Of a stretch of DNA of 64,000 nucleotides, positions 42,768 through 51,179 are shown one piece after another (the stretch's first letter is position 1; each line of letters opens with the position of its first letter). Made by a program: the position numbers and the translations under genes. The DNA is taken from NCBI GenBank assembly GCA_964648795.1, contig CAZYMB010000008.1, forward strand, positions 23,622-87,621, given 5' to 3'. Source of the DNA: JAHDDW01 sp964648795. Lineage in GTDB: Bacteria > Actinomycetota > Acidimicrobiia > Acidimicrobiales > SZUA-35. Under the pieces are notes generated by a model. That model saw only the letters and a program-made list of their open reading frames with translations, made no database searches and was not told where the DNA came from.

Positions 42768-43490
42768 ATGCGTAGGACCACCATTCTCATACTCATCATT
42801 TTCCTTGGTGGCTGTTCAGCCGTCGGTTCACCATTGTCATCGGGCGATGAGACGTCGGTTCTGATAGTTGGCAATTCGCATACTTTCTACAACAACATGC
42901 CTGAGATGGTTGAGCGAATCGCCGACCAAAATGGCATCGACTTAGACGTAGATATGGCAGCCCAGCCGGGTTTCTATCTTGATCAACACGCCAACTCACC
43001 GGAGACTCTCGATGCAATCAATAATGGCGAATATGACGTTGTTGTCTTTCAAGAACAGTCAGTTGCTCCAGCCGTTCCGCAGTTATACAGCCAACGCACT
43101 GCCCCGGCCTTAACCCAGCTATCAAACACAGCACGTGCAACGGGCAGTCAAATAGTTTTGTATCAAACTTGGGCACGCCGTGACGGACTACCCGAAGCCG
43201 GCTTCGGCGACTACTCGACAATGCAGGCTGCAATCATCGATGGCTACAACCGGCTAGCCGCAAGTAACGGCGCCACAGTGGCCCCAGTTGGGCAAGCTTG
43301 GCAACAAGCACACAGCCTTGGACAGTCAGGCTTTTTATATGACCCTGATGGAAATCATGCAAGTGCTGAAGGTTCATATCTGGCAGCAATTGTTATTGGC
43401 GAAACAGTAACCGGAACCAGGTTTACCGAGGGCCCCTCACTGGGTGACGTCGACGAAAACGAAGTAACACAGCTTCTTAGCTATAACTAA
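42768..43490 (+). CDS. SGNH/GDSL-like hydrolase lipoprotein
   Basis: The 240-residue protein begins with a lipoprotein signal (ILILIIFLGGC). The SGNH block I follows as LIVGNSHTFYNNMP, with Ser in GNSHT as the likely nucleophile. Near the end, DPDGNHASAEGSYLAA carries the Asp and His of the catalytic triad. The 'GNSHTFYNDMP' wording fits the DUF4886-like branch of SGNH hydrolases, known or predicted as esterases acting on polysaccharides or lipids. It is expected to sit on the outer face of the cytoplasmic membrane. Confidence 0.8.
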   Translation: MRRTTILILIIFLGGCSAVGSPLSSGDETSVLIVGNSHTFYNNMPEMVERIADQNGIDLDVDMAAQPGFYLDQHANSPETLDAINNGEYDVVVFQEQSVAPAVPQLYSQRTAPALTQLSNTARATGSQIVLYQTWARRDGLPEAGFGDYSTMQAAIIDGYNRLAASNGATVAPVGQAWQQAHSLGQSGFLYDPDGNHASAEGSYLAAIVIGETVTGTRFTEGPSLGDVDENEVTQLLSYN

Positions 43491-43538
43491 GACGCTAGAG
43501 CCAACCAGATCGGATCGTAAAGCCATAGACTCTGACAT

Positions 43539-44435
43539 GTGTGGCTTGTCTTTCGACTTATCGATCTATTCTTCTTCGCTAGTGTCGCGTACTTAGACGA
43601 ATTTCTCACAAGCAATAACTCAACTGAAGAAGACGCCTCAATTCATAGACGAGTTGGACCAGTGATTATGGTCTCGACGCTACTGTCACTGTTAGGACTC
43701 CTCGTCCTTTCGCCGTTTATTGTGCACGCCGATATCTTGAGTTCAGCGACATGGTTTGGTGTCCTTGGCGGGATAGCAGGCGCAGGCATGTATACCGGCT
43801 ACTTTTATTGCTTAGAGAAGTTTCCTGTACAAGCAGTAGTCCCAATGTTTGTACTCACTGTTGTTTGGGTTCTACTGTATGAAGTCGTTAGAGGCGCTTC
43901 ATTCACAACCCTTGGGCTAGTTGGCGTTGTAGGCGCTGGTATCGGCGGATATGTGTTGGACGCCGGGTTCAACCTGCGAATACCTAGAGGCGTTCTACTT
44001 GCCATGGCTCCGACTACAGCGGTCTGGGCAACGTCGTTTATCTTGATCGAAGAAGCCACCACTCGAACAACGGCATTCACCGCCTACTGGTTCTTCTTGG
44101 CTGGCGTTCTACTAGTAGGTCTTGTTTACCTTGCCTTCGTCCGCCCTTATAGAGAATCATTCTTTGAACGATTGAAAGCGCAAAGGGTTTCCTTCGGTGC
44201 TACGAGCTTACTTAACGAATCTCTAGCGATGACTTCGTTCTTCTTTCAAACACTCGCCTTAGCTACTGCACCCTTTGTCAGCTATGTTGCCGCAACATCT
44301 GGCATCAGCAACATTTACCTACTTGGCCTACTGTTTTTCTTCCCTCTCAACGAACGATCGAAACCAACTAAAACTCAAATAACAGGCATTGTCATAATAT
44401 CGGCAGCCACCGCAATGCTGGGCCTCGCAAGCTAG
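43539..44435 (+). CDS. EamA/DMT-type membrane transporter-like protein
   Basis: The 298-residue protein has about ten hydrophobic segments arranged in two halves, as in the drug/metabolite transporter superfamily (e.g. MVSTLLSLLGLLVLSPFIV, VGVVGAGIGGYVLDAG, and the end GIVIISAATAMLGL). The segment PVQAVVPMFVLTVVWVLLYE is the usual fifth-helix region of such proteins. Substrate unknown. GTG start; the gene ends 33 bases from a convergent P-loop kinase gene. It may be cotranscribed with the SGNH lipoprotein. Confidence 0.75.
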   Translation: MWLVFRLIDLFFFASVAYLDEFLTSNNSTEEDASIHRRVGPVIMVSTLLSLLGLLVLSPFIVHADILSSATWFGVLGGIAGAGMYTGYFYCLEKFPVQAVVPMFVLTVVWVLLYEVVRGASFTTLGLVGVVGAGIGGYVLDAGFNLRIPRGVLLAMAPTTAVWATSFILIEEATTRTTAFTAYWFFLAGVLLVGLVYLAFVRPYRESFFERLKAQRVSFGATSLLNESLAMTSFFFQTLALATAPFVSYVAATSGISNIYLLGLLFFFPLNERSKPTKTQITGIVIISAATAMLGLAS

Positions 44436-44468
44436 CTTGCACGTAACTGCAGCCAATACCCTTGGCCG

Positions 44469-44972
44469 TTAGTCACACCAGCTGAAGAATGCGTCGGCGT
44501 ATTGCTTCGGTTTGTGTTTCTTCTCGAAATCGAGATCGTTCGGCACCCAAACATCGGCCCACAATGTTTGAAACGCTTGGTCTCTGGCCTGACCATTTGC
44601 ATTTGCTTTCTCAATCGGCGTGTCGACCCAGATTCGAAAATCAAAATCTTTCTGACGTTCTTGTGTGAACAGTCCGATTCCTTCGATAACCAACCAGTCA
44701 ACTGGCTTGCGTCCACTTCTAAAAGTATCAACGTGGGCAGACTTGATATCGTCGTAAAGTACCCCATCCCAATCATCGCTTCTTGCTTGCAACCTCGGCC
44801 AGTCAAGGTAGTCATCAACGTGAACCAGTTGGATGCCCGGCACGTCTCTACCAAGCTTCTTGCCTAACTCGGTCTTGCCAGATCCCCCGAAACCAGAGAT
44901 ACCAACAATGCCAGTGCCAGGAAGTGAGCCTTGAATATGAGCCCACAGCTGAGCTTCTTCTGTAAATCGCAT
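44469..44972 (-). CDS. Uridine kinase-like P-loop protein
   Basis: The protein (167 residues from MRFTEEAQLW) has Walker A GISGFGGSGKTE, then LVHVDDYLDWPRLQ, the 'D-D-x-Y/F' segment of uridine and panthothenate kinase-like enzymes, and WLVIEGIGLF, a Walker B-like strand with a lid-like RDQAFQTLWADVWVP afterwards. This is the small 'uridine kinase-like' P-loop group, with substrate unproven. The internal ATG was chosen because 28 in-frame codons upstream overlap the neighbouring gene and lack family features. The chosen start lies about 55 bases downstream of the neighbouring oxygenase-like reading frame on the same strand. Confidence 0.75.
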   Translation of the reverse strand: MRFTEEAQLWAHIQGSLPGTGIVGISGFGGSGKTELGKKLGRDVPGIQLVHVDDYLDWPRLQARSDDWDGVLYDDIKSAHVDTFRSGRKPVDWLVIEGIGLFTQERQKDFDFRIWVDTPIEKANANGQARDQAFQTLWADVWVPNDLDFEKKHKPKQYADAFFSWCD

Positions 44973-45027
44973 CGTACTACTTATCGTGCCAGAAAATAGT
45001 GCCCGCAGTGACTTAAATAGCCAAATT

Positions 45028-45915
45028 TTATAGTCTGGGTTCCTGGCTCGGACCACTGTTTGGCTCGGCAGTGCGAACCTGGTTAAATAGCTGGTCTAGT
45101 GCAGTCTGCTTGCCTGAGTTGTCGGTCATGTAGTTAAGGCCGATTGCTATGCGATCCCCGCCCAAGTCGGAGGCTTCAACAAGCTCGTCAAGGGACAATA
45201 CCGACTTACCAGCGCTCCTGTACGCAACATGATTATGCAGGAGTGCCTTGATATTAAAGCCTTCGAGAGTTTCACTGAACTTCGATGCACGCTCACTCTT
45301 TGAGTCAGCCGAAGTTATTCCAAAGCTGATTCCTATGTAAGGATGCTTCAATCCATTAAAGATAAGAAAGTCGCCCTGTCTAGGAATGACTAGAGTCGCC
45401 GGAGAGCGCCGAATTTCTTCCAAGCTCTGTGCTCTCGTATTGTGTGAAACCAACAGAGCACTCCCAGGCACTGGATAGAAAACAACAGTAAGGCGTTCGT
45501 CGCGATGTGGATCTAGGCTCTCTCCCCCATCTGAGTTCACAACGAAAGCCTCAGCCACTCTCGGCTCTTGATCCCCATCCATTGCTTCCAAGCTTATGCC
45601 AGTACTATTCTGGGCAATAGCTCGGAGCACGTTTCTATAGCGATCGTAAAGCAGGGAGGCAGCTAGACCTCGCGGCGCCTTAAACAAGTTAGGTACATGT
45701 CTCATCGGAAAGACTTGTTCGTTATCAGCCAGGGTTGTCTCATCACTTCCTGGGAATCTGATCGGAACAGCCTGATCTCTAACTAATTCAACGATCTCAT
45801 TGCAAATTTCAATCGTACGCTGTCGCTCATCAGAATACCGTACGACCGAAAGTTCCTCGAAAGACTAAAGCTCGATAGCCGGAAAGCCCTCTTGGTCATG
45901 TCCGCCGCCAATCAT
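45028..45915 (-). pseudogene. 2-oxoglutarate/Fe(II) oxygenase-like gene interrupted by an in-frame amber codon
   Basis: From an ATG at 45915 the frame reads MIGGGHDQEGFPAIEL, meets TAG at 45865-45867, and continues without further stops for about 278 codons. The sequence just after the stop is protein-like (SFEELSVVRYSDERQRTIEI) and contains no ATG, GTG or TTG until an ATG 54 codons later. The body carries an iron-binding HxD (LDPHRDE) and a distal His (NGLKHPYIGIS), as in 2OG dioxygenases. Either a nonsense mutation has truncated the gene, or translation restarts at 45705 (225 residues). A TACAAT box 9 bases before the first ATG would suit a leaderless start. Confidence 0.6.
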
Positions 45916-45954
45916 ATCTATATTATTGTAAGCCCAGATCTGCCAAACTATGAG

Positions 45955-46038
45955 TGCCCGGGGGGGGACTTGAACCCCCACGACCCGAAGGCCAACGGAT
46001 TTTGAATCCGTCGCGTCTGCCAATTCCGCCACCCGGGC
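45955..46038 (-). tRNA. tRNA-Leu (anticodon CAA), CCA not encoded
   Basis: On the reverse strand the acceptor GCCCGGG pairs with CCCGGGC plus discriminator A. The anticodon stem ACGGA/TCCGT encloses TTCAAAA, giving anticodon CAA for TTG codons. A long class II variable arm and the T arm with GTTCAAG complete the tRNA. The following genomic bases are CTC, so CCA must be added after transcription, unlike the tRNA-Leu(GAG) at the left end. It lies just upstream of the oxygenase-like gene on the same strand. Confidence 0.95.
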
Positions 46039-46210
46039 AGGTAGCTGGTAGAGCTTTAGCTCCAGCGAGTAAATGATAACTGAGCCGAAACCAACTTCTG
46101 GTGCTTGTCTAGAAATTTCTAGCGAGAACCTTAACGCTCCATGCCCTACAATGATTGAGAGCCACTAGGCTAAGCTGTCCATCCAAACGTCATACTTTCT
46201 GAGGGATCTA

Positions 46211-47410
46211 ATGACTTCGATCAAAATTGCGTTCGTCTTTCCAGGACAAGGTGGACAAAAGCCAGGAATGGGATCTGCGTGGGTTGACCACCCGTCTTGG
46301 GAACTAGTCGAAGAAGCATCAGACGTTACCGGTCGAGACATCGCCAAACTATTACTCGAAGCAGACAAAGAAGAGTTAACCAAGACTCACAACTCTCAAC
46401 TCGTCACCTACATTGCCAGCATGCTCGCACTAGACGCAGTCGAACGAGTCGGCGTTGACGCAGCCTGCTATGCCGGTCACAGCCTCGGCGAATACTCAGC
46501 CCTCACTGCTGCCGGTTCACTTTCCTATTCTGCTGGAGTCAAACTCGTTGCCGAACGTGGTGAAGCAATGCAAGACGCAGCCGAATGCCAACCAGGAACA
46601 ATGGCTGCGGTACTTGGGTTAGAAGACGACGTCGTCGAAATGTGTTGCTCAAAAGCAGTCGGCGATGTTTGGGTAGCCAACTACAACACTCCAGGCCAAG
46701 TTGTTGTTGCCGGCTCGGTCGAAGGCATTGAAGCCGTCACCGAAGAATGCAAAGCTGCCGGCGCTAAGAAAGTAATACCACTTCCTGTTGGCGGAGCATT
46801 CCACACAACGTTTATGTCTCCTGCACGCGACCGACTAGTCAAAGCCATCGACGAAACCGACCTCCGAGACTGCATTGCACCGGTATACGCCAACGTAGAT
46901 TCAGCCCCTCATACTGAAGCCGCCGAATGGAGCAAGCTTCTAGCCGCTCAGCTCACCAGTCCTGTCAGATGGCGCCAATCTATGGACCAAATGGGCGCCG
47001 ATGGGTTCGACGTATATGTAGAGCTAGGTTCAGGTAGAATATTAAGTGGAATGACTAAACGCACAAATCCTGCCGCCGAAGCCATCAATGTTGGTTCACC
47101 GGCCGATGTAGACGCCCTTTTGGAGCGTCTCGCAAAAGCGCGTACAGAACCTACCGAAGAAGAAACTCCAGATGGCGAAACTCTCTATGCAGTAGAGCGA
47201 CTAGTCATTAGCCCCGGTAACGGCGTATTCGAACCAGTTATAGACCTAACTGATGGCCAAACAATCAAACAAGGCCAGATCATCGGTAAAGTTGGCGAGC
47301 TAGAAGTTAAGTCACCATTTACCGGCCACCTACAGGGCCTACTTGCTTTGGACGGCGAAAAAGTTAACGCTAGCCAACCGCTAGCCTGGCTTCGCATTAA
47401 CACAGACTAA
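46211..47410 (+). CDS. fabD: Malonyl-CoA:ACP transacylase FabD with C-terminal biotinyl/lipoyl-like domain
   Basis: Residues 1-310 are a complete FabD: FPGQGGQKPGMG, nucleophile Ser91 in AGHSLGEYSALT, catalytic His198 in GGAFHTTFMSPA, and ELGSGRILSGM. FabD loads malonate onto acyl carrier protein. Residues of about 325-396 add a second domain that aligns by eye with biotinyl carrier domains (VISPGNGVFEP, DGQTIKQGQIIGKV, SPFTGHLQGLLALDGEKV), but the EAMKM motif with the modified lysine is replaced by GKVGELEVKS. Normal FabD is about 310 residues and ends before this domain. GAGGGA precedes the ATG. It heads the type II fatty acid synthesis locus. Confidence 0.93.
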   Translation: MTSIKIAFVFPGQGGQKPGMGSAWVDHPSWELVEEASDVTGRDIAKLLLEADKEELTKTHNSQLVTYIASMLALDAVERVGVDAACYAGHSLGEYSALTAAGSLSYSAGVKLVAERGEAMQDAAECQPGTMAAVLGLEDDVVEMCCSKAVGDVWVANYNTPGQVVVAGSVEGIEAVTEECKAAGAKKVIPLPVGGAFHTTFMSPARDRLVKAIDETDLRDCIAPVYANVDSAPHTEAAEWSKLLAAQLTSPVRWRQSMDQMGADGFDVYVELGSGRILSGMTKRTNPAAEAINVGSPADVDALLERLAKARTEPTEEETPDGETLYAVERLVISPGNGVFEPVIDLTDGQTIKQGQIIGKVGELEVKSPFTGHLQGLLALDGEKVNASQPLAWLRINTD

Positions 47411-47705
47411 TTCTAAGAGCTGGCGGACCACTGTTTTGTGTTTCATAAGGTGACGCCACAAATGAATTGATGCCAGACAATGCGTCTGCTGCAAGGACCT
47501 TCGTTTGGGTCAATCAGTGTTTCTGCAACATAGTCGGGAACTGCTTCTGGTTGCGAAGGTTTATTGACTGCGTCACCAGTTCACTGTTCGCTAACACTCC
47601 CCTACGAATTAACCGGCAATCACAAGGGTAACTAAAGACAAAGCCCATGCAACCAGCAATTTTCTGGCATCGCGATACCCTGGAAGCAGACAAAGGCGGT
47701 CGATA
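47411..47705. other. Interval after fabD; possible reverse-strand coding remnant
   Basis: No intact gene is seen. On the reverse strand a stop-bounded frame reads AVNKPSQPEAVPDYVAETL then IDPNEGPCSRRIVWHQF before a stop near 47450. It looks protein-like but has no start codon, so it may be a gene remnant. The overlapping frame in the same region is less convincing. No clear terminator follows fabD. Confidence 0.3.
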
Positions 47706-48425
47706 ATGGCGGAACAACCGGACAAACTGCGAGCTAGGCTGACAGAGTCGATTGCTAAGTTCAATCGCTCCGCCATGGCACACCGAACAAACACCCAAGA
47801 ACTGATCAGGGAGTTCAAAGCTATTGCCGAAAGCTTCCGAGATAGTCCGGGTTCTGATGCCAGCTCGCTTCAACCTGCTCTGGGGTCAGTTCAAGTTATC
47901 CTGCGCCAAGGAATGCTCGGAGAAGAAGCACAAAGAAACGTTGAGTTCTTCGAAGGTCTTTTCGAACAGACCATTAAAGTGCACGAACTAGTGGGGCTTT
48001 CGACAGAAGACATGAGCGACAGATTGTTTAGCTCTGAGATGAGCCGCCAGACGAACTATGCAAACAACGACAGCGCAGGCCGCCAGTCACTTATTCGACA
48101 GGCCTTCCAAGAAGCTCACATTGCTCCGACCAGTCAAGTTCTTGACGAGTTTTTGAAATATCTTACCTTTGAGTTACTGGAAGCAACCAACCAACAAGCC
48201 GACGAAAGAATTGATACTCTAATCGAATACCTGTTCCTACTAAATGACGACCTCTCATCTACACAGCACGGAGCATTCGACGCACTGTTGATATTTCAAG
48301 ACCATAAATCTCTGCCTTCTGTAAGCAACCCTGGACTAGACACACAGTTGTACAAGTTGGACGCCCAAGAAGACCTGCCAATCGGGGCTTCCCCCGTAGA
48401 TCAGATACTAAAGCGGTTTCGTTGA
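47706..48425 (+). CDS. Unknown helical protein in the fab locus, family copy A
   Basis: The 239-residue, largely helical, soluble protein has no recognised motif. Its C-terminal half (FELLEATNQQADERIDTLIE ... TQHGAFDALLIF) aligns by eye with an equally long protein between fabG and acpP (LWELKYSSPEDRAPRLEQLI ... QQSGMFDAINYL). Matching features are an ER/PR-L..LI..L stretch and Q-x-G-x-FDA at the same distance. So the locus holds two paralogs of 239 residues each. The gene lies between fabD and fabH in the same orientation, so cotranscription with fatty acid synthesis genes is likely. Confidence 0.6.
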   Translation: MAEQPDKLRARLTESIAKFNRSAMAHRTNTQELIREFKAIAESFRDSPGSDASSLQPALGSVQVILRQGMLGEEAQRNVEFFEGLFEQTIKVHELVGLSTEDMSDRLFSSEMSRQTNYANNDSAGRQSLIRQAFQEAHIAPTSQVLDEFLKYLTFELLEATNQQADERIDTLIEYLFLLNDDLSSTQHGAFDALLIFQDHKSLPSVSNPGLDTQLYKLDAQEDLPIGASPVDQILKRFR

Positions 48426-48489
48426 GTCTAAAAGCCTCTTTGAGAGTTCTTGGAACTCTTACACCCACCGGGCTACACTAAGCCAGGCT

Positions 48490-49416
48490 ATGAGCTTTAA
48501 GTTTGCTGGTTCTGGATCTGCACTACCTGACAAAGTAGTTACTAACGATGATCTAGCCAAGACAATGGACACATCTGATGAGTGGATCACCGAGCGCACC
48601 GGCATCAAAGAACGACGTGTAGGATCTTCAACCCTTGAGCTTGCTACTGCCGCAGCCAAGGCAGCTATCGCTGATGCTGGAATGAAGGCTGAACAGATCG
48701 AACAAATCATTCTTGCTACTACTACCCCAGAACAGCTCTGCCCCGGGACTGCACCAGCTGTTGCTAACAACCTCGGTATACGCTGCGGAGCTTTTGATGT
48801 TCAAGGCGCTTGCGCTGGCTGGGTCTATGCGTTAATGGCAGCAAACGGGTTACTTATGGCTGGAGCAAACAATGTCCTATTAATAGGTGCAGAGGCTCTA
48901 GACAAGATTACCGACTGGAAAGATCGCAGCACAGCAATCTTGTTCGGGAACGGTGCGGGCGCACATGTACTCACTAATACCAGTGAAGCCAAAGGAAACA
49001 TTTTGGCGTGGGACCTTAACTCCGATGGCTCACTAGGCTCTATTCTTTATGCAGATCATGGCGGCAAGTTTGTAATGGAAGGCCGGGAAGTTTTTAAGAA
49101 CGCTGTCAAAGTTGTGGTCGACTCGGTAACTAAAGTTCTCGACGAGTCTGGCAAATCACCAGAAGAAATCAAACTTGTCATACCTCACCAGGCCAATGTT
49201 CGAATTGTTGATCTAGCGTGGCGCAAACTTGGGTTAACTATGGATCAAACACAACTGGTGTTAGCCAAGACTGGCAACACTTCAGCTGCATCCATCCCCA
49301 TCGCACTCGATGAGGCAATTGATGCCAACCGGCTTGAACCAGGCGACGTTGCACTCTTTACCGGATTCGGTGCAGGCATGACCTGGGCTACTGCCCTTTT
49401 AGAATGGGATCACTAG
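48490..49416 (+). CDS. fabH: 3-oxoacyl-ACP synthase III (FabH)
   Basis: The 308-residue enzyme condenses acetyl- or branched acyl-CoA with malonyl-ACP to start fatty acid chains. The Cys-His-Asn triad is complete: Cys108 in VQGACAGWVYAL, His in VIPHQANVRI, Asn in KTGNTSAASIP. The opening GSGSALPDKVVTNDDLAKTMDTSDEWI (in part) and ERTGIKERR are the FabH signature. It starts with ATG and follows the unknown protein by about 65 bases. Confidence 0.96.
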   Translation: MSFKFAGSGSALPDKVVTNDDLAKTMDTSDEWITERTGIKERRVGSSTLELATAAAKAAIADAGMKAEQIEQIILATTTPEQLCPGTAPAVANNLGIRCGAFDVQGACAGWVYALMAANGLLMAGANNVLLIGAEALDKITDWKDRSTAILFGNGAGAHVLTNTSEAKGNILAWDLNSDGSLGSILYADHGGKFVMEGREVFKNAVKVVVDSVTKVLDESGKSPEEIKLVIPHQANVRIVDLAWRKLGLTMDQTQLVLAKTGNTSAASIPIALDEAIDANRLEPGDVALFTGFGAGMTWATALLEWDH

Positions 49417-49468
49417 ATTTAGGTGGCTTCCAAATCTTTGACTTCAATTAGGTTGCTATAATTGAACA

Positions 49469-50264
49469 GTGGCGGAAAAACAACTAACGCTAGCTGAGCT
49501 GCGTCAACTCATACCAAGCTATGTTTCCGACGATGTTTTGAAAGATGTCTTCAACAAGTTCGCTGGATTAACTGAGAACCCAGAAACCATCAAAGGACTC
49601 GTCCGAAAAGATTTCTTTAGGCCACCGGCACCTATAGCAGATGGCCGAAACCAAAGCCACGAAACACATACCCAACGTATTGAACGCTATACCAACAACA
49701 TCACCCAAGTCGTCGAACACTTCAAACCACACGGCCTAACACTCAACCAATACCTCAAAGCCGCAACAAAACAACCATCACTCTTCTACCAGAAACCAGA
49801 AACCAGAAACAATACAAAACAACATCACCCAAGTCGTCGAACACTTCAAACCACACGGCCTAGCACTCAACCAATACCTCAAAGCCGCAACAAAACAACC
49901 GCAACTCTTCTACCAGAAACCAGAAACAATTTGCCCAAGACTCAAGTCCATACATGCAACGGTGTTTGACAAATACGACCCCTGGGAATACCTAGTCAAA
50001 TATCCATATTTGCTGACGCTGAGCGACGCAAACCTTCATGCCAAACTCATGAATATCGCTATCACCCAACAGCCTCCAGCAGCGTCTAAGGCTAAGACCC
50101 GAGATCAACTTACAAAAAATACCTACCCGGAACATCCTGTGTTTATAAGAAAGCGTCGCTATCGAAACCCTATAGAAGAGATCTTCAAAGCAAATACCGA
50201 ACACGCACAAACCTGCCACCAACAGATCAGACGCCCAACTACCCCTCGGCCCAACACTGTTTAA
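49469..50264 (+). pseudogene. Repeat-protein gene broken by a 7-bp tandem expansion
   Basis: A GTG-started frame encodes a helical N-terminus (AEKQLTLAELRQLIPSYVSD), then a 39-residue repeat with EHFKPHGLTLNQYLKAATKQP and LFYQKPET. At that point CCAGAAA occurs three times (49789-49809) where the second repeat has it only twice. Removing one 7-bp copy restores one frame through a second 39-residue repeat and on to YDPWEYLVKYPYLLTLSDAN and a stop at 50264, giving about 262 residues. As written the frame runs off into AC-rich nonsense and stops at 49969. The 'NQYLKAATKQPxLFYQKPETI' unit recalls helical repeats seen in other bacterial proteins. The gene sits between fabH and fabG. Confidence 0.7.
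49697..49926 (+). repeat. Near-identical tandem duplication (124 and about 106 bp visible)
   Basis: The segment starting at 49697 recurs at 49821 with only a few changes (for example ACA to GCA, and CATCA to CGCAA near the end of the unit). The period is 124 bp, which equals 117 bp (39 codons) plus the extra 7-bp CCAGAAA in copy 1. Such high identity means a recent duplication within the gene. Confidence 0.9.
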
Positions 50265-50389
50265 CCCAAACCGTACAACCGATAGCTATTAAGCTAAACG
50301 CACCGACAAATTTAAACCCAACGGCTCATCCCTCAAACTTCACAGTATCGTTACTTATCTAGACCTGAAACTCAAAAGGGGAGCTAACC

Positions 50390-51100
50390 ATGACTAAAAC
50401 AGCTTTTGTAACCGGAGGATCTAAAGGAATAGGGCTAGCAATTGCTAAACGTCTAGTCGCCGACGGACTAAACGTAGTAGTTGGCTCACGCTCAGAACCT
50501 ACATCGCTTCCAGACGGAATAACCTGGGTGAGCTGTGACATAACTGACACCGATTCTGTTAACGCTGCCTTCGACAAAATAGAAGCCGACCACGGAACAG
50601 TTGAAGTACTAGTAGCTAACGCTGGAATCACTAATGACTCACTAATGTTACGCATGACCGACGAAGACTTCACTCAAGTACTAAACGCCAACCTCACCGG
50701 CAGCTTCCGTACCGCAAAGCGTGCCATCAAACCAATGATGAAAACCAAAGCCGGACGCATTGTCTTTATCTCATCTGTTGTTGGGACAGTCGGCCAAACT
50801 GGCCAGGCAAATTATGCAGCATCCAAAGCCGGACTAGTTGGGCTGGCCAGGACTATGGCTAGAGAGTTCGCTAGCCGAAACATTACGGTTAACTTAATTG
50901 CTCCCGGCCCAATCGAAACAGACATGTTGGCCGAAGTCTCAGATAAGGCACGGGAACATATGGTCTCTGTAGTTCCGCTTGGCCGAGTTGGCCAGCCAGA
51001 AGAAGTTGCTTCTGCAGTTAGTTTCTTATGTTCAGACGATGCTGCTTACATTACCGGCGCCACAATCCCAGTTGACGGCGGCATGGCTATGGGCGGCTAG
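50390..51100 (+). CDS. fabG: 3-oxoacyl-ACP reductase FabG
   Basis: The 236-residue short-chain dehydrogenase has the cofactor loop VTGGSKGIGLAIAK, NAGITNDSLMLRM, and the catalytic Ser (FISSVVGTVG) with YAASKAG. The later segments NLIAPGPIETDML and FLCSDDAAYITGATIPVDGG are typical of FabG. It reduces 3-oxoacyl-ACP with NADPH in the elongation cycle. AAGGGGAG precedes the ATG at good spacing. Position between fabH and acpP supports FabG over a general SDR. Confidence 0.93.
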   Translation: MTKTAFVTGGSKGIGLAIAKRLVADGLNVVVGSRSEPTSLPDGITWVSCDITDTDSVNAAFDKIEADHGTVEVLVANAGITNDSLMLRMTDEDFTQVLNANLTGSFRTAKRAIKPMMKTKAGRIVFISSVVGTVGQTGQANYAASKAGLVGLARTMAREFASRNITVNLIAPGPIETDMLAEVSDKAREHMVSVVPLGRVGQPEEVASAVSFLCSDDAAYITGATIPVDGGMAMGG

Positions 51101-51179
51101 ATCGCAACTAGGACCCGCTACCGTCACAAGCCAAATATTTGCATAACCGGTACAATAGAACCAGGCGACAAGAGGTGGA

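Noticed and set aside
44432..44854. A 140-codon reverse gene overlapping the P-loop kinase
   Set aside because: It lies in another frame of the uridine kinase-like gene, whose Walker A and D-D-x-Y motifs are clear.
45865..45867. Pyrrolysine insertion at the TAG codon
   Set aside because: No pyrrolysine genes or methylamine methyltransferase context is visible, and an N-terminal TAG in an oxygenase has no precedent I know. A nonsense mutation or error is simpler.
49697..49926. CRISPR array or insertion sequence ends
   Set aside because: There are only two copies, with no unique spacers, no inverted repeat and no transposase. The repeat encodes a protein repeat unit.
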